Part shown: piece after piece, positions 7,038 through 14,307 of the stretch | Layout: each line of letters opens with the position of its first letter | How positions within the stretch are numbered: the stretch's first letter is position 1 | Assembly (NCBI GenBank): GCA_023440865.1 | Contig: JAEXRM010000196.1 | Span: 1 to 19,180, forward strand | Reading direction: 5' to 3' | Origin: Bacillota bacterium | GTDB taxonomy: Bacteria > Bacillota > Clostridia > DSM-8532 | Length of the DNA stretch: 19,180 nt | The notes under the pieces: generated by a model | The model's input: the letters and a program-made list of their open reading frames with translations, nothing else | Database searches by the model: none | What the model was told of the DNA's origin: nothing | Translations under genes and position numbers: made by a program

Positions 7038-8475
7038 AGCAGGGCAGCACCATCCGTCGCCGCATCCTGGCAAACAGCCTGGCCGTCATCCTGCTGATCA
7101 TCGGCATGACGGCTGTGCTGTTCAATCTGGCCGTCCGGTTCTGGCTCGAGGGCGACATCCTGCGCCAGCTGCAATGGTGGCGGAACGCGCGGGAGACACT
7201 GCCTCGCATCAGGGTGGCGAGGTGTTTTCCCCCCCGCCGCCGGACGACCGGCAGCCCGGCGATGAAAACCGCGATCTCCGCTTCTACTTCATGCTCGACC
7301 GATCGCTGCGCGATCCGCTCTCCCTCATCAACGCCGATTACCTGTTGCTCGACGCCGAGGGAACGCCCCTGCAGACGCCCGTCACAGGCCTGACGGAGCT
7401 GCAGCGGCTCCAACGGGGCGTCGTCCTCGACGCCGTGACGGCACATACGCCACTTGCGGACGAAGGCAGGCTGATCATCCACGAGAACGGAAGCCGCCTG
7501 CTTGCGATCTACCGCCATGTCTCCGACCAGACCCTGCACGGACTGGGATGGATCGTCACCTTTACCGACACCGCCAAGCTCATGTCACTGCAATGGGCTG
7601 TCAACGCCCTCCTGCTGCTCGTGCTGCTTGCGGCCTCCGCCGCGGCGGTGCTGTTCTCCGCGCGTGCGGCGCGAAAGATCTCCTCGCCTTTCAGCCGCAT
7701 GAACGAGCATCTGGGGCAACTCGCAAAGCGCACATATGGCTCGCGGCTGCATCTGCCGGTCGACGGCGAACTGCAGGAGCTGGTGGACCGCATCAACCAG
7801 CTCAGCGAGAAGCTCGAACAGGACGATGCCGTGCAGCGGACCTTCCTGCAGAACGCATCGCATGAGTTCCGCACCCCGCTGATGTCCATACGCGGTCATG
7901 CGGAGGGCATCCGGCACGGCATTGTGGAAACGGAGGAAGGCGTCGCCGTGATCCTCGAGGAAACCGCACGCATGACGCTGCTGGTCAACGACCTGCTGTA
8001 TCTGTCCAGACTTGAGGCGATCGATCAGGTGGAGACATTCGAGCCGGTGGAACTCGGAGCCCTCTTCGCGGAGTGCCGGATCCGCATGGAGATTCTGGCG
8101 CGGGAACGCGGCCTGTCTCTGGTCTGCGTACAGCCGGAGGAGCCTGTCACGGTCAAGGGGATCCCCTCCCAGCTGACGCGCGCGCTGGGCAACCTGGTGG
8201 ACAACGCGCTGCGCCATGCCGCATCCTCGGTCACGGTGCGCCTCGCGTCCGACACGGGCGAATACCGCATCCTCGTGGAGGATGATGGCCCCGGCATAGC
8301 CGACGAGGACCTGCCCCATCTGTTCGAGCGGTTCTACAAGGGAAGAAACGGACATTTCGGCCTGGGACTATCGATCGTGAGGCAGGTTGCGGAACGGCAC
8401 GGCGGAAGCATCGGCGCACGCAACACCGGTCACGGCGCCCAATTTGCGCTCAGGCTGCCGCGCGATGCGGCGTGA
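7034..8475 (+). CDS. sensor histidine kinase, interrupted by a -1 frameshift at a C7 tract
   Basis: The kinase begins MKQGSTIRRRILANSLAVIL, overlapping the regulator stop (ATGA) after GGAGG. A first membrane helix (about 15-35) opens in this frame. The extracytoplasmic part, second helix (LQWAVNALLLLVLLAASAAA), HAMP-like linker and catalytic core are in the -1 frame. The core has the H-box NASHEFRTPL (His at base 7861, residue 277 if repaired), N-box LGNLVDNALRHA, G1 VEDDGPGI, F-box LFERFYKG and G2 GHFGLGLSI. The span is 1442 nt, one short of 481 codons. One added C in the tract at 7229-7235 restores a 480-aa kinase. As written, translation stops at 7393 after 119 aa. This could be sequencing error, phase variation or mutation. 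Confidence 0.85.
7225..7235 (+). other. T4-C7 homopolymer at the kinase frameshift point
   Basis: The run TTTTCCCCCCC lies where the kinase reading frame changes. In the starting frame it reads Phe-Pro-Pro then Arg-Arg-Arg. With one more C it reads through prolines into PDDRQPGDENRD and the rest of the kinase. Such tracts slip in replication and in sequencing. Confidence 0.6.
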
Positions 8476-8569
8476 TGCCTTCGGCATGCCGGAGCTGGGT
8501 GGCCCGATGCCCGGGCATGGATGTCACACACAATCCATGAGTCACCCGTGAGCAACTCCATGCGCCGTC

Positions 8570-8773
8570 TCAGCGCTGGCTCAGCAGGATGTGCCAGCGG
8601 CCGTCCGGGAGTCGGCCGATATGGAGAATGCGCGATGTCGCCGAAATGGTGTGCGGTTCCCGCGGCGGCGCGGTCACCTCGACAACCGTCTCTCCGTCCA
8701 GCAGACGGAGAAGGGACTCCCCGGTCAACGACCAGAGAGTCCCCGGAAAAGCGTGGATGCGGGGGGTGTCCAT
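8570..8773 (-). CDS. small hypothetical protein coupled to frr
   Basis: This 67-aa ORF starts with an ATG overlapping the frr stop codon (TGATG), with GGAGG four nt upstream, so translational coupling is likely. It begins MDTPRIHAFPGTLWSLTGES, contains an LLDGETVVEV strand-like stretch and ends GRWHILLSQR. It has no signal peptide or membrane segment and looks like a small beta-rich domain. I do not recognise the family. It ends 95 nt from the convergent histidine kinase, and the gap shows small palindromes but no T-run. Confidence 0.6.
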   Translation of the reverse strand: MDTPRIHAFPGTLWSLTGESLLRLLDGETVVEVTAPPREPHTISATSRILHIGRLPDGRWHILLSQR

Positions 8774-9327
8774 CAGACCTCCATGATCTCCGCGACCTTC
8801 TCGTCGAGGATCTTTTCGATGAGCGCGACATAACTGTCAGTCACGTTCTGGACGTTCTTTTCGGCTTCCTTGAGATCGTCCTCTGTCAATTCCTTCGCCT
8901 TTTCCTGCTTTTTCAGATGCTCGATGGCATCGCGGCGGATCTGGCGGAGTGCGACCTTGTCGCGCTCTCCGAGCTTCTTGACTTCCTTCACCAGGTCATG
9001 GCGGCGTTCCTCGGTCAGCGGCGGGAATACGAGCCGGACAACCTTGCCGTCATTGTTCGGGTTCAGGCCCAGGTCTGACATCTGGATGGCCTTGACGATA
9101 TCGGTGAGAGTCTTGCTCTCCCAGGGCTGGATGACGATCTGCCGCGCTTCCGGCACGCTGATGTTGGCGACGGACTGCAGCGGGGTGAGCGCGCCATAAT
9201 ACATCACCTGGATCTTGTCGAGCAGGTGCGGATTGGCGCGACCGGCACGGATGCCCGCCAGCTCCTCACGCAGGTTGTGGATCGTCTTGTCCATGCGTTC
9301 GCGCAATTCGGTCTGATAGTCTGCCAT
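8773..9327 (-). CDS. frr: ribosome recycling factor
   Basis: The 184-aa protein splits post-termination ribosomes together with EF-G. It begins MADYQTELRERMDKTI. Family landmarks are ELAGIRAGRANP and the ISVPEARQIVIQPW stretch. A late EVKKLGERDKVALRQIRRDA helix and the C-terminal KVAEIMEV are also present. Length is standard (about 185). The pyrH stop is five nt upstream. An earlier in-frame ATG at 9336 overlaps the pyrH stop as ATGA but sits only 1 nt after GGGAGG, so the ATG at 9327, 10 nt after it, is preferred. The start may differ by three residues. Confidence 0.97.
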   Translation of the reverse strand: MADYQTELRERMDKTIHNLREELAGIRAGRANPHLLDKIQVMYYGALTPLQSVANISVPEARQIVIQPWESKTLTDIVKAIQMSDLGLNPNNDGKVVRLVFPPLTEERRHDLVKEVKKLGERDKVALRQIRRDAIEHLKKQEKAKELTEDDLKEAEKNVQNVTDSYVALIEKILDEKVAEIMEV

Positions 9328-9332
9328 CTGCT

Positions 9333-10046
9333 TCATACCTCCCTGGCAATGAATGTTCCCACATTTTCTCCGGTCAACGCACGCAGTATGTTCTCCGGTT
9401 CCTTGATGCTGAAGACGAGGATCGGGATGTTGTTGTCCATGCACAGGGATGTGGCTGTCGAATCCATGACGCCAAGCTGACGGGACAGCACCTCCTGGTA
9501 GCTGATGCGCTCGAAGCGCTCCGCATGCGGATTGGTCTTTGGATCGCTGTCATAGACGGCGTCCACGTTCTTCGCCAGCAGGATGACGTCAGCCTCGATC
9601 TCCGCTGCGCGCAGCACGGCGGCCGTGTCGGTCGAGAAGAACGGATTGCCGGTGCCGCAGGCAAAAATCACGACCAGGTTCTTTTCCAGATGGTGCACGG
9701 CGCGGCGCCGGATGTAGGGCTCGGCGATGCGGGGCATGTCGAGTGCGGTCTGCACGCGGGTCGGAACGCCCTTTGCCTCGAGTGCGTCCTGCAGGGCAAG
9801 CGAGTTCATGACCGTCGCAAGCATGCCCATGTGATCGGCGGTCGTACGGTCCATGCTCTTGCTGCTGCGGCCGCGCCAGAAATTGCCGCCGCCGACGACG
9901 ATGCCCACCTGGATTCCCATCTCCCAGATCTGACGGATGCGGTCGCAGATGTCGGACACCATCGTTTCGTCGATACCGGTTCCCTTGCCGGCGGCAAGCG
10001 CCTCGCCGCTGATCTTGAGCATGATCCTGCGATAGGTGGAATTCAT
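9333..10046 (-). CDS. pyrH: uridylate (UMP) kinase
   Basis: This 237-aa amino-acid-kinase-fold enzyme converts UMP to UDP with ATP. Visible motifs are MLKISGEAL with Lys11, IVVGGGNFWRG, the ADHMGMLAT loop, ACGTGNPFFSTDTAA and ILLAKNVDAVYD. The ATG at 10046 follows AGGAGG. The longer open frame back to 10271 has no family sequence and crosses the tsf terminator. frr follows closely, as in many bacteria. Because the terminator at 10184-10216 separates it from tsf, pyrH-frr needs readthrough or its own promoter, and I could not identify one clearly. Confidence 0.97.
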   Translation of the reverse strand: MNSTYRRIMLKISGEALAAGKGTGIDETMVSDICDRIRQIWEMGIQVGIVVGGGNFWRGRSSKSMDRTTADHMGMLATVMNSLALQDALEAKGVPTRVQTALDMPRIAEPYIRRRAVHHLEKNLVVIFACGTGNPFFSTDTAAVLRAAEIEADVILLAKNVDAVYDSDPKTNPHAERFERISYQEVLSRQLGVMDSTATSLCMDNNIPILVFSIKEPENILRALTGENVGTFIAREV

Positions 10047-10069
10047 GGATGCCTCCTGTGGACGGATGT

Positions 10070-10110
10070 CAAGCGCTTGCGGAACGGTTCCGCACACCTG
10101 CGGGACCGCA
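10070..10110. promoter_or_regulatory. cluster of palindromes upstream of pyrH
   Basis: Palindromes are packed into about 40 bp just ahead of pyrH: CAAGCGCTTG (10070-10079) and GCGGAAC-G-GTTCCGC (10079-10093). A third, TGCGG-GA-CCGCA, lies near 10098-10110. They could be operators or hairpins in the pyrH leader. The AAGCGCTT core recurs in the promoter at 13164-13192. Confidence 0.35.
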
Positions 10111-10183
10111 CGCCTGCGCCTGCAACGTGAAAGGGGGACGCTTCCCGGGCCCATCCCGAGGTGCATGCCTGATGCGGATCCCC

Positions 10184-10216
10184 AAAAAAAGGGTGTCTCT
10201 TGCGAAACACCCTTTT
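10184..10216 (-). terminator. intrinsic terminator after tsf
   Basis: Read on the minus strand, the stem AAAAGGGTGT pairs with ACACCCTTTT across a 10-nt loop and runs into seven T. It ends the rpsB-tsf transcript about 70 nt after the tsf stop. The plus-strand reading also has a T4 run, so it may work both ways. Confidence 0.85.
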
Positions 10217-10286
10217 CTCGTTTCTTCTGTCGAAGCCGGTTGCTCGATACGCTTTCAATAAGTGCAGACAATTTCTTGCCGGCGCT

Positions 10287-10934
10287 TTAGCCCAGCTGCT
10301 TGGCAACTTCCTCGGCGAAGTTCTCTTCCTTCTTCGCCAGGCCCTCGCCGCGCTCGAAACGGACGAAGCGGCGGATGCTCATGTTCTCGCCGATGACGGC
10401 GATCTTCTCCTTGAGGACCTGCTCGACGGTCTTGTCGGGATCCTTGATGAAGCCCTGCTCGAGGAGGCAGACCTCGGCGTAGTACTTCTCGATGCGGCCG
10501 GCGACCATCTTCTCGGCGATGTTGGCGGGCTTGCCTTCCTTGATGGCCTGTTCCTTGAGGATTTCCTTTTCCTTCTCAATGACTTCGGCCGGCACTTCCT
10601 CGCGGCGGACATACAGCGGGCTGTGGGCCGCGATCTGCATGGCGACGTCGTGGCAGAAGTCCTTGAAGTCCTGGTTCTTTGCGGCGAAGTCGGTCTCGAT
10701 GTTGACTTCGACGAGCACGCCGATGCGGCCGCCGCCATGGATGTACGCTTCGACAAGACCTTCGGTCGCGATGCGGCCGGCCTTCTTGGCAGCGGTGGCG
10801 AGACCCTTCTTGCGAAGCGCCTCAATGGCCTTTTCCATGTTGCCGTCGGTCTCGACGAGGGCCTTCTTGCAATCCATCATGCCTGCGCCGGTGGTTTCGC
10901 GCAGTTCCTTGACCATGCCTGCGGTGATTTCCAT
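10287..10934 (-). CDS. tsf: elongation factor Ts (short form)
   Basis: EF-Ts exchanges GDP for GTP on EF-Tu. The 215-aa protein begins MEITAGMVKELRETTGAGMM with the conserved TGAGMMDCKKAL motif in its N-terminal UBA-like domain. The second signature is VEVNIETDFAAKN in the core. It ends with a C-terminal helical module (NFAEEVAKQLG). At 215 aa it is the short type with a single core subdomain, compared with about 280-290 in E. coli or B. subtilis. The ATG follows AAGGAGG. It lies 75 nt behind rpsB and is followed by an intrinsic terminator. Confidence 0.97.
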   Translation of the reverse strand: MEITAGMVKELRETTGAGMMDCKKALVETDGNMEKAIEALRKKGLATAAKKAGRIATEGLVEAYIHGGGRIGVLVEVNIETDFAAKNQDFKDFCHDVAMQIAAHSPLYVRREEVPAEVIEKEKEILKEQAIKEGKPANIAEKMVAGRIEKYYAEVCLLEQGFIKDPDKTVEQVLKEKIAVIGENMSIRRFVRFERGEGLAKKEENFAEEVAKQLG

Positions 10935-11009
10935 CGTTGTGTTTCCTCCTTGCCGGGCCGATGAGGCACCGGATGATGTTGGGCGGGAAGGATGTCTCCT
11001 TCCGGCACC

Positions 11010-11783
11010 TTATGCCTCGACCGTTTCCACTTCCGGCTTTGCGTCCGCATCGTCGACGGCGACAGTCTCCACGACGGTTGCCTGGGCGGCGGAGCCCATC
11101 TCGCCCTGGCGGGCTTCGATGACGGCATCGGCGATCTTGGCGGAAATGAGCTTGACGGCACGGATGGCGTCGTCGTTGCCGGGGATGACGTAATCGACCT
11201 CATCGGGATCGCAGTTCGTGTCAACGATGGCGACGACCGGAATGCCGAGCTTGCGGGCTTCGAGAATGGCGTTGTGCTCCTTCTTGGGGTCGACGATGAA
11301 GAGCACGAAGGGCTGCTTCTTCATTTCGGTGATGCCGCCGAGGTTCTTGTCGAGCTTCTCCATCTCGAGCTTGAGCTTGGAGACTTCCTTCTTCGGCAGC
11401 ACTTCGAAGGTGCCGTCGGCTTCCATCTTGCGGATTTCATTCAGACGGTCGATGCCGCGGCGGATGGTCTTGAAGTTGGTGAGCATGCCACCGAGCCAGC
11501 GGTTGTTGACATAGTACTGGCCGCAGCGGAGCGCTTCCTCGCGGATGGCGTCCTGCGCCTGCTTCTTCGTGCCGACGAACAGCACGGAGCCGCCTTCCAT
11601 GACCATGTCGCGCACGAAATAGTACGCTTCGTCGATCTTCTTGACGGTCTTCTGCAGGTCGATGATGTAGATGCCGTTGCGCTCGGTGAAGATGTACTCG
11701 GCCATCTTCGGGTTCCAGCGGCGGGTCTGGTGGCCGAAGTGGACACCGGCTTCGAGGAGCTGTTTCATGGAAATGACTGACAT
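11010..11783 (-). CDS. rpsB: 30S ribosomal protein S2
   Basis: The 257-aa protein begins MSVISMKQLLEAGVHFGHQT, the S2 N-terminal signature, followed by TRRWNPKM. The coiled-coil insertion lies around 105-145. The second signature region is PFVLFIVDPKKEHNAILEAR, then IPVVAIVDTNCDPDEVDYVI and PGNDDAIRA. The last about 25 residues are an acidic, Ala/Val-rich extension (VDDADAKPEVETVEA). The ATG follows AAGGAGG. The gene has a near-consensus promoter and a structured leader, and shares its transcript with tsf. Confidence 0.98.
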   Translation of the reverse strand: MSVISMKQLLEAGVHFGHQTRRWNPKMAEYIFTERNGIYIIDLQKTVKKIDEAYYFVRDMVMEGGSVLFVGTKKQAQDAIREEALRCGQYYVNNRWLGGMLTNFKTIRRGIDRLNEIRKMEADGTFEVLPKKEVSKLKLEMEKLDKNLGGITEMKKQPFVLFIVDPKKEHNAILEARKLGIPVVAIVDTNCDPDEVDYVIPGNDDAIRAVKLISAKIADAVIEARQGEMGSAAQATVVETVAVDDADAKPEVETVEA

Positions 11784-11809
11784 GGTGAGCCTCCTTGTTT
11801 TTTGCCTCC

Positions 11810-11872
11810 GCCGTCTTTCTCCCCGTGATACCCGAAAGCGCCTTCCGGGAACGGATCACGGGAATGGACGGC
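11810..11872 (-). promoter_or_regulatory. nested-hairpin leader of rpsB, candidate S2 autoregulatory element
   Basis: In the rpsB leader three stems nest. The outer stem pairs GCCGTC with GACGGC (11867-11872 with 11810-11815). The middle stem pairs CCCGTGAT with ATCACGGG (11855-11862 with 11822-11829). The inner hairpin is CCCGGAA...TTTCGGG (about 11831-11849). No T-run follows, so it is not a terminator. Ribosomal protein S2 represses its own mRNA in E. coli; a similar role here is inference. Confidence 0.5.
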
Positions 11873-11896
11873 GTGCGTGATGTGAAAACCTGTAAC

Positions 11897-11925
11897 AGTA
11901 TAGCACAGGGTTTCCGTTTTGCCAA
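11897..11925 (-). promoter_or_regulatory. strong predicted rpsB promoter
   Basis: On the minus strand TTGGCA (11920-11925) and TATACT (11897-11902) are separated by 17 bp, with a TGC extended -10 in front of TATACT. The predicted start is near 11890, giving a leader of about 107 nt. Confidence 0.8.
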
Positions 11926-12002
11926 CCGGATTCGTCAGGGCGCATGGCGGCGCGGCGCGATCGCCCGGTCAACGGACGTCCCCGACGCGGTGCGACACCG
12001 CT

Positions 12003-12284
12003 TCATGCCTCCCGGACAACATCGTGGTTGGGATAGCGCTTGACGAGGATGGCCGCCTTGGTGATGGCGGCGATGACATCGACCTCGAACTGCGCGCGCA
12101 GGTTGTTGATCTTGCTGTACACCTCGCCCTTGCGGGTGACGACATACTGCGGCGGCAGGTCGTTGAGCGCCTTCGCGGCGATGTCGATGCGGCAGCGCTC
12201 GCAGGAGCAGGTCTTCATGTCCCTGAGGATGTCGTCGATCATGTCGTTGACGATCTCTTCCATGTAGTTGTTCATCTGAAGCAT
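12003..12284 (-). CDS. comFB: ComFB-family protein
   Basis: The 93-aa helical protein begins MLQMNNYMEEIVNDMIDDIL. It contains CSCERC (Cys26/28/31), the LNDLPPQYVVTRKGEVYSK core and a C-terminal helix (DVIAAITKAAILVKRYPNH). This matches the late-competence ComFB family, named for the middle gene of the B. subtilis comF operon. Members in cyanobacteria have been reported to bind cyclic dinucleotides. No comFA or comFC neighbour is present. GGGAGG precedes the chosen ATG; MNNYMEE three residues later is also possible. The upstream in-frame extension to 12479 has no family sequence. The function in this organism is open. Confidence 0.85.
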   Translation of the reverse strand: MLQMNNYMEEIVNDMIDDILRDMKTCSCERCRIDIAAKALNDLPPQYVVTRKGEVYSKINNLRAQFEVDVIAAITKAAILVKRYPNHDVVREA

Positions 12285-12322
12285 CGCATTGCCCTCCCGG
12301 ACATCGTGTTGGTTCTCCCTCG

Positions 12323-12331
12323 AGTATACCA
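12323..12331 (-). promoter_or_regulatory. predicted comFB promoter (extended -10)
   Basis: The minus strand reads TGGTATACT, a full extended -10 (TGnTATACT). No good -35 lies 16-18 bp upstream. The start would be near 12316, about 32 nt before the comFB ATG. Confidence 0.5.
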
Positions 12332-12465
12332 CAAGGATTGCATGGGAAACGCCATGCCGCCGCGCATGCGAGGCCACGTGCGGCACGGTGCGCGCGGGGC
12401 GGCCTCCTTCCGCGTCCGTATCGGCGGAACAGCCTTGGATACGCTGCATCAGGCGCAGCAAACCG

Positions 12466-12978
12466 TCATGGCGGATCAAGGTGGACGGACGGCACGCGCC
12501 CCCCCAGCATGATGCGCTCGAGCAGCCGTTTCAGCCTCACATACCATGGTTCCGCCCGGTGCATGGGCTCAAGCAGCAGACTCCGGATGCCGGCGGCGTT
12601 CGCGCCGATCACATCGGTGAACAGCTGGTCGCCGACCATGACCACCGCGTCCGGCGGCAGGTCCAGCAGGGAAAGCCCCTCCAGGAAACAGGCGCGGAAC
12701 GGCTTGAAGGCGCGCGGCACGACCGGCAGGCCCAGTGGCCGGTTGAAACGCTCCTTGCGGTGCTCCGAGGCGTTCGAGACGATCGCCATGCGGATGCCGG
12801 CCGCCTGCATGCGGCTCACGAACCCGATGACCGCATCGTCCGCATCCGGGACATGGTTGGGCACCAGGGTGTTGTCGATGTCGAGTAGCAGTCCCCTGAC
12901 GCCCTGCGCGGCGAACTCCTGCGGCGTGAGGGTGAAGAGGGACTGGACGAACCAGTCCGGACGAAGGCCCCTTCCCAT
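12466..12978 (-). CDS. yqeG: YqeG-family HAD-IIIA phosphatase
   Basis: The 170-aa protein begins MGRGLRPDWFVQSLFTLTPQ. HAD motif I is LLDIDNTLVP with Asp33 (nucleophile) and Asp35. Motif II is AIVSNAS, the motif III Lys is in RAFKPF, and motif IV is MVGDQLFTDV. Length and N-terminus fit YqeG, which is related to the mitochondrial phosphatidylglycerophosphatase Gep4. The substrate is therefore probably a phospholipid intermediate, but this is not proven. AAGGAGG precedes the ATG; the frame extends to 13032 without family sequence. In Bacillus yqeG sits beside yqeH and aroE, and neither is here. The gene has its own promoter. Confidence 0.93.
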   Translation of the reverse strand: MGRGLRPDWFVQSLFTLTPQEFAAQGVRGLLLDIDNTLVPNHVPDADDAVIGFVSRMQAAGIRMAIVSNASEHRKERFNRPLGLPVVPRAFKPFRACFLEGLSLLDLPPDAVVMVGDQLFTDVIGANAAGIRSLLLEPMHRAEPWYVRLKRLLERIMLGGRVPSVHLDPP

Positions 12979-13044
12979 GCTTCCTCCTTGGCTGCATCCG
13001 CGCCTGCCGCGCCTTTCGGACGGTTGCGGCACGGGTACGGCATC

Positions 13045-13073
13045 ATTGTACCGGAACCGCGGGAATCAGGCAA
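13045..13073 (-). promoter_or_regulatory. predicted yqeG promoter
   Basis: On the minus strand TTGCCT (13068-13073) and TACAAT (13045-13050) are separated by 17 bp. The predicted start is near 13038, giving a leader of about 60 nt before the ATG at 12978. Confidence 0.65.
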
Positions 13074-13163
13074 CGCCGTCCGGTTGCCGCGTGCCTCCCG
13101 TGCGAAACGCGAATGCCCGCACGCGCCGCCCCCGCGGACATCGAAAAGCATGACGGATGGCAA

Positions 13164-13192
13164 TTGACGGAAGCGCTTCCTTGCGATAGGAT
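13164..13192 (+). promoter_or_regulatory. predicted promoter of the unknown membrane protein gene
   Basis: TTGACG (13164-13169) and TAGGAT (13187-13192) are separated by 17 bp. The predicted start is near 13199, giving a leader of about 107 nt before the ATG at 13306. The spacer contains a perfect 12-bp palindrome. Confidence 0.6.
13169..13180. promoter_or_regulatory. perfect palindrome in promoter spacer, LacI/CcpA-like operator candidate
   Basis: GGAAGCGCTTCC is a perfect 12-bp palindrome with a central CG and flanking AA/TT, as in LacI-family operators. Aligned to the Bacillus catabolite box TGNAANCGNWNNCA it differs only at the two outer bases. Its position between -35 and -10 would block RNA polymerase. 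Confidence 0.55.
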
Positions 13193-13305
13193 GACGAAAA
13201 GATGAATCGCCCCGTCTGCCGGCAGGATGTCCTGCGTCGTCCGGCGCCATGACCGCGCCGACCGGAGGGAGATCCGCCGGAACCCAACACGAAGGAGGTT
13301 CCCGC

Positions 13306-14250
13306 ATGAAACCGTCCGCGATTGTCGCCAAAACCCTCCCGTTCATGCTCATCCGGCTTGCGGCCTATCTGGTCTTCTTCCTCGGAGTCTGCCTGTATGC
13401 GGCCATCGTCATCGGCCTGGCCAACCTGCTCAAGCCCGACGGACTGGGCGCCGTGCTCTTTCTGGCCGTTTTCGGCGGCGGCGGCTGGGGGCTGTACCGT
13501 CTCGTGCGCGAATACATCAACTACATGATCAAGGCCGCCCATGTCGCCGTCATCGCGGAGCTTGCCGTCAACGGCGCGGTTCCGGACGGATTCGGCATGT
13601 ATGCCTGGGGTGTCGAGCGCGTCAAGAAGCAGTTTGTCGCGGCCAACGTCCTCTTCGGCCTTGACCGCATCGTGTCCGGCGCGGTCCGCCAGGTGCAGCG
13701 CACCCTCGGCAACATCGCGTCGTTCCTTGCCTTCATTCCCGGCATCAAGGGCCTGACGGACCTGCTGAACCTGTTTGTCGACATCATCCTGAACTACGTC
13801 GACGAATGCATCCTGGCGATGATTTTCCTCAAGCGCGAGGAGAACGTCTGGAAGACTGCGGCCGATGGCATCGTGCTGTATGTGGAGAACTGGAAGACGG
13901 TGCTCAAGACCGGCGGAAAGCTCCTGATCTTCATCCTGGCCTTCATCGTCCTGGGTGTCGCACTCTTCTACGGCCTGTTCAGCGGCATCTTCGCAGGCGG
14001 CTCCGGTACGGGCACGTTCATCGCGCTCGCCGTCACGGTCGTCTTCGCCCTGACGCTCAAATGGGCCATCGTCGACGGCATTGTCATGGTCTACATGGTG
14101 TCGAACTACCTGCAGGCCGCATGGGGACAGCAGCCCTCCTATGACCTGTACGGCAAGGTCGAGGGAATGAGCCGCAAATTCGGGGAAATCCTCGGAAAGG
14201 CGCGCGAAGGCATGGCCTCCCCCGCCGCCGGTACCGGCACGCCGACCTGA
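13306..14250 (+). CDS. uncharacterised integral membrane protein
   Basis: The 314-aa protein starts MKPSAIVAKTLPFMLIRLAA after GAAGGAGG. Two hydrophobic segments lie at about 17-42 and 46-67. A long amphipathic middle region (about 70-200) includes FGMYAWGVERVKKQFVAANV and NLFVDIILNYVDECILAMIF, the second hydrophobic enough to enter the membrane. Two more helices lie at about 204-230 and 236-268. The C-terminal tail (LYGKVEGMSRKFGEILGKAR) is charged and probably cytoplasmic. I do not recognise the family, and no catalytic or transport motif is visible. It is transcribed alone from a promoter carrying a palindromic operator. Only a 5-bp stem with three T follows the stop, so readthrough toward ilvE is possible. 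Confidence 0.85.
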   Translation: MKPSAIVAKTLPFMLIRLAAYLVFFLGVCLYAAIVIGLANLLKPDGLGAVLFLAVFGGGGWGLYRLVREYINYMIKAAHVAVIAELAVNGAVPDGFGMYAWGVERVKKQFVAANVLFGLDRIVSGAVRQVQRTLGNIASFLAFIPGIKGLTDLLNLFVDIILNYVDECILAMIFLKREENVWKTAADGIVLYVENWKTVLKTGGKLLIFILAFIVLGVALFYGLFSGIFAGGSGTGTFIALAVTVVFALTLKWAIVDGIVMVYMVSNYLQAAWGQQPSYDLYGKVEGMSRKFGEILGKAREGMASPAAGTGTPT

Positions 14251-14278
14251 CGGGCCTCCCGTTTCCCGGACCGCATCA

Positions 14279-14307
14279 CCCGTTCGATGTTGCGGATGCC
14301 GAACGGG
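14279..14307. promoter_or_regulatory. inverted repeat spanning the ilvE promoter
   Basis: CCCGTTCG (14279-14286) and CGAACGGG (14300-14307) form a perfect inverted repeat with a 13-bp centre that covers the predicted -35. No T-run follows, which argues for an operator rather than a terminator. The regulator is unknown. Confidence 0.4.

Noticed and set aside
7225..7235. Programmed -1 ribosomal frameshifting in the kinase mRNA
   Set aside because: The run does not form an X-XXY-YYZ heptamer in the right phase, and I saw no obvious stimulatory structure. An indel or phase variation is simpler.
8507..8518. Perfect 12-bp palindrome ATGCCCGGGCAT after the histidine kinase
   Set aside because: There is no T-run or promoter context. 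It lies in a short convergent gap and may be chance in GC-rich DNA.
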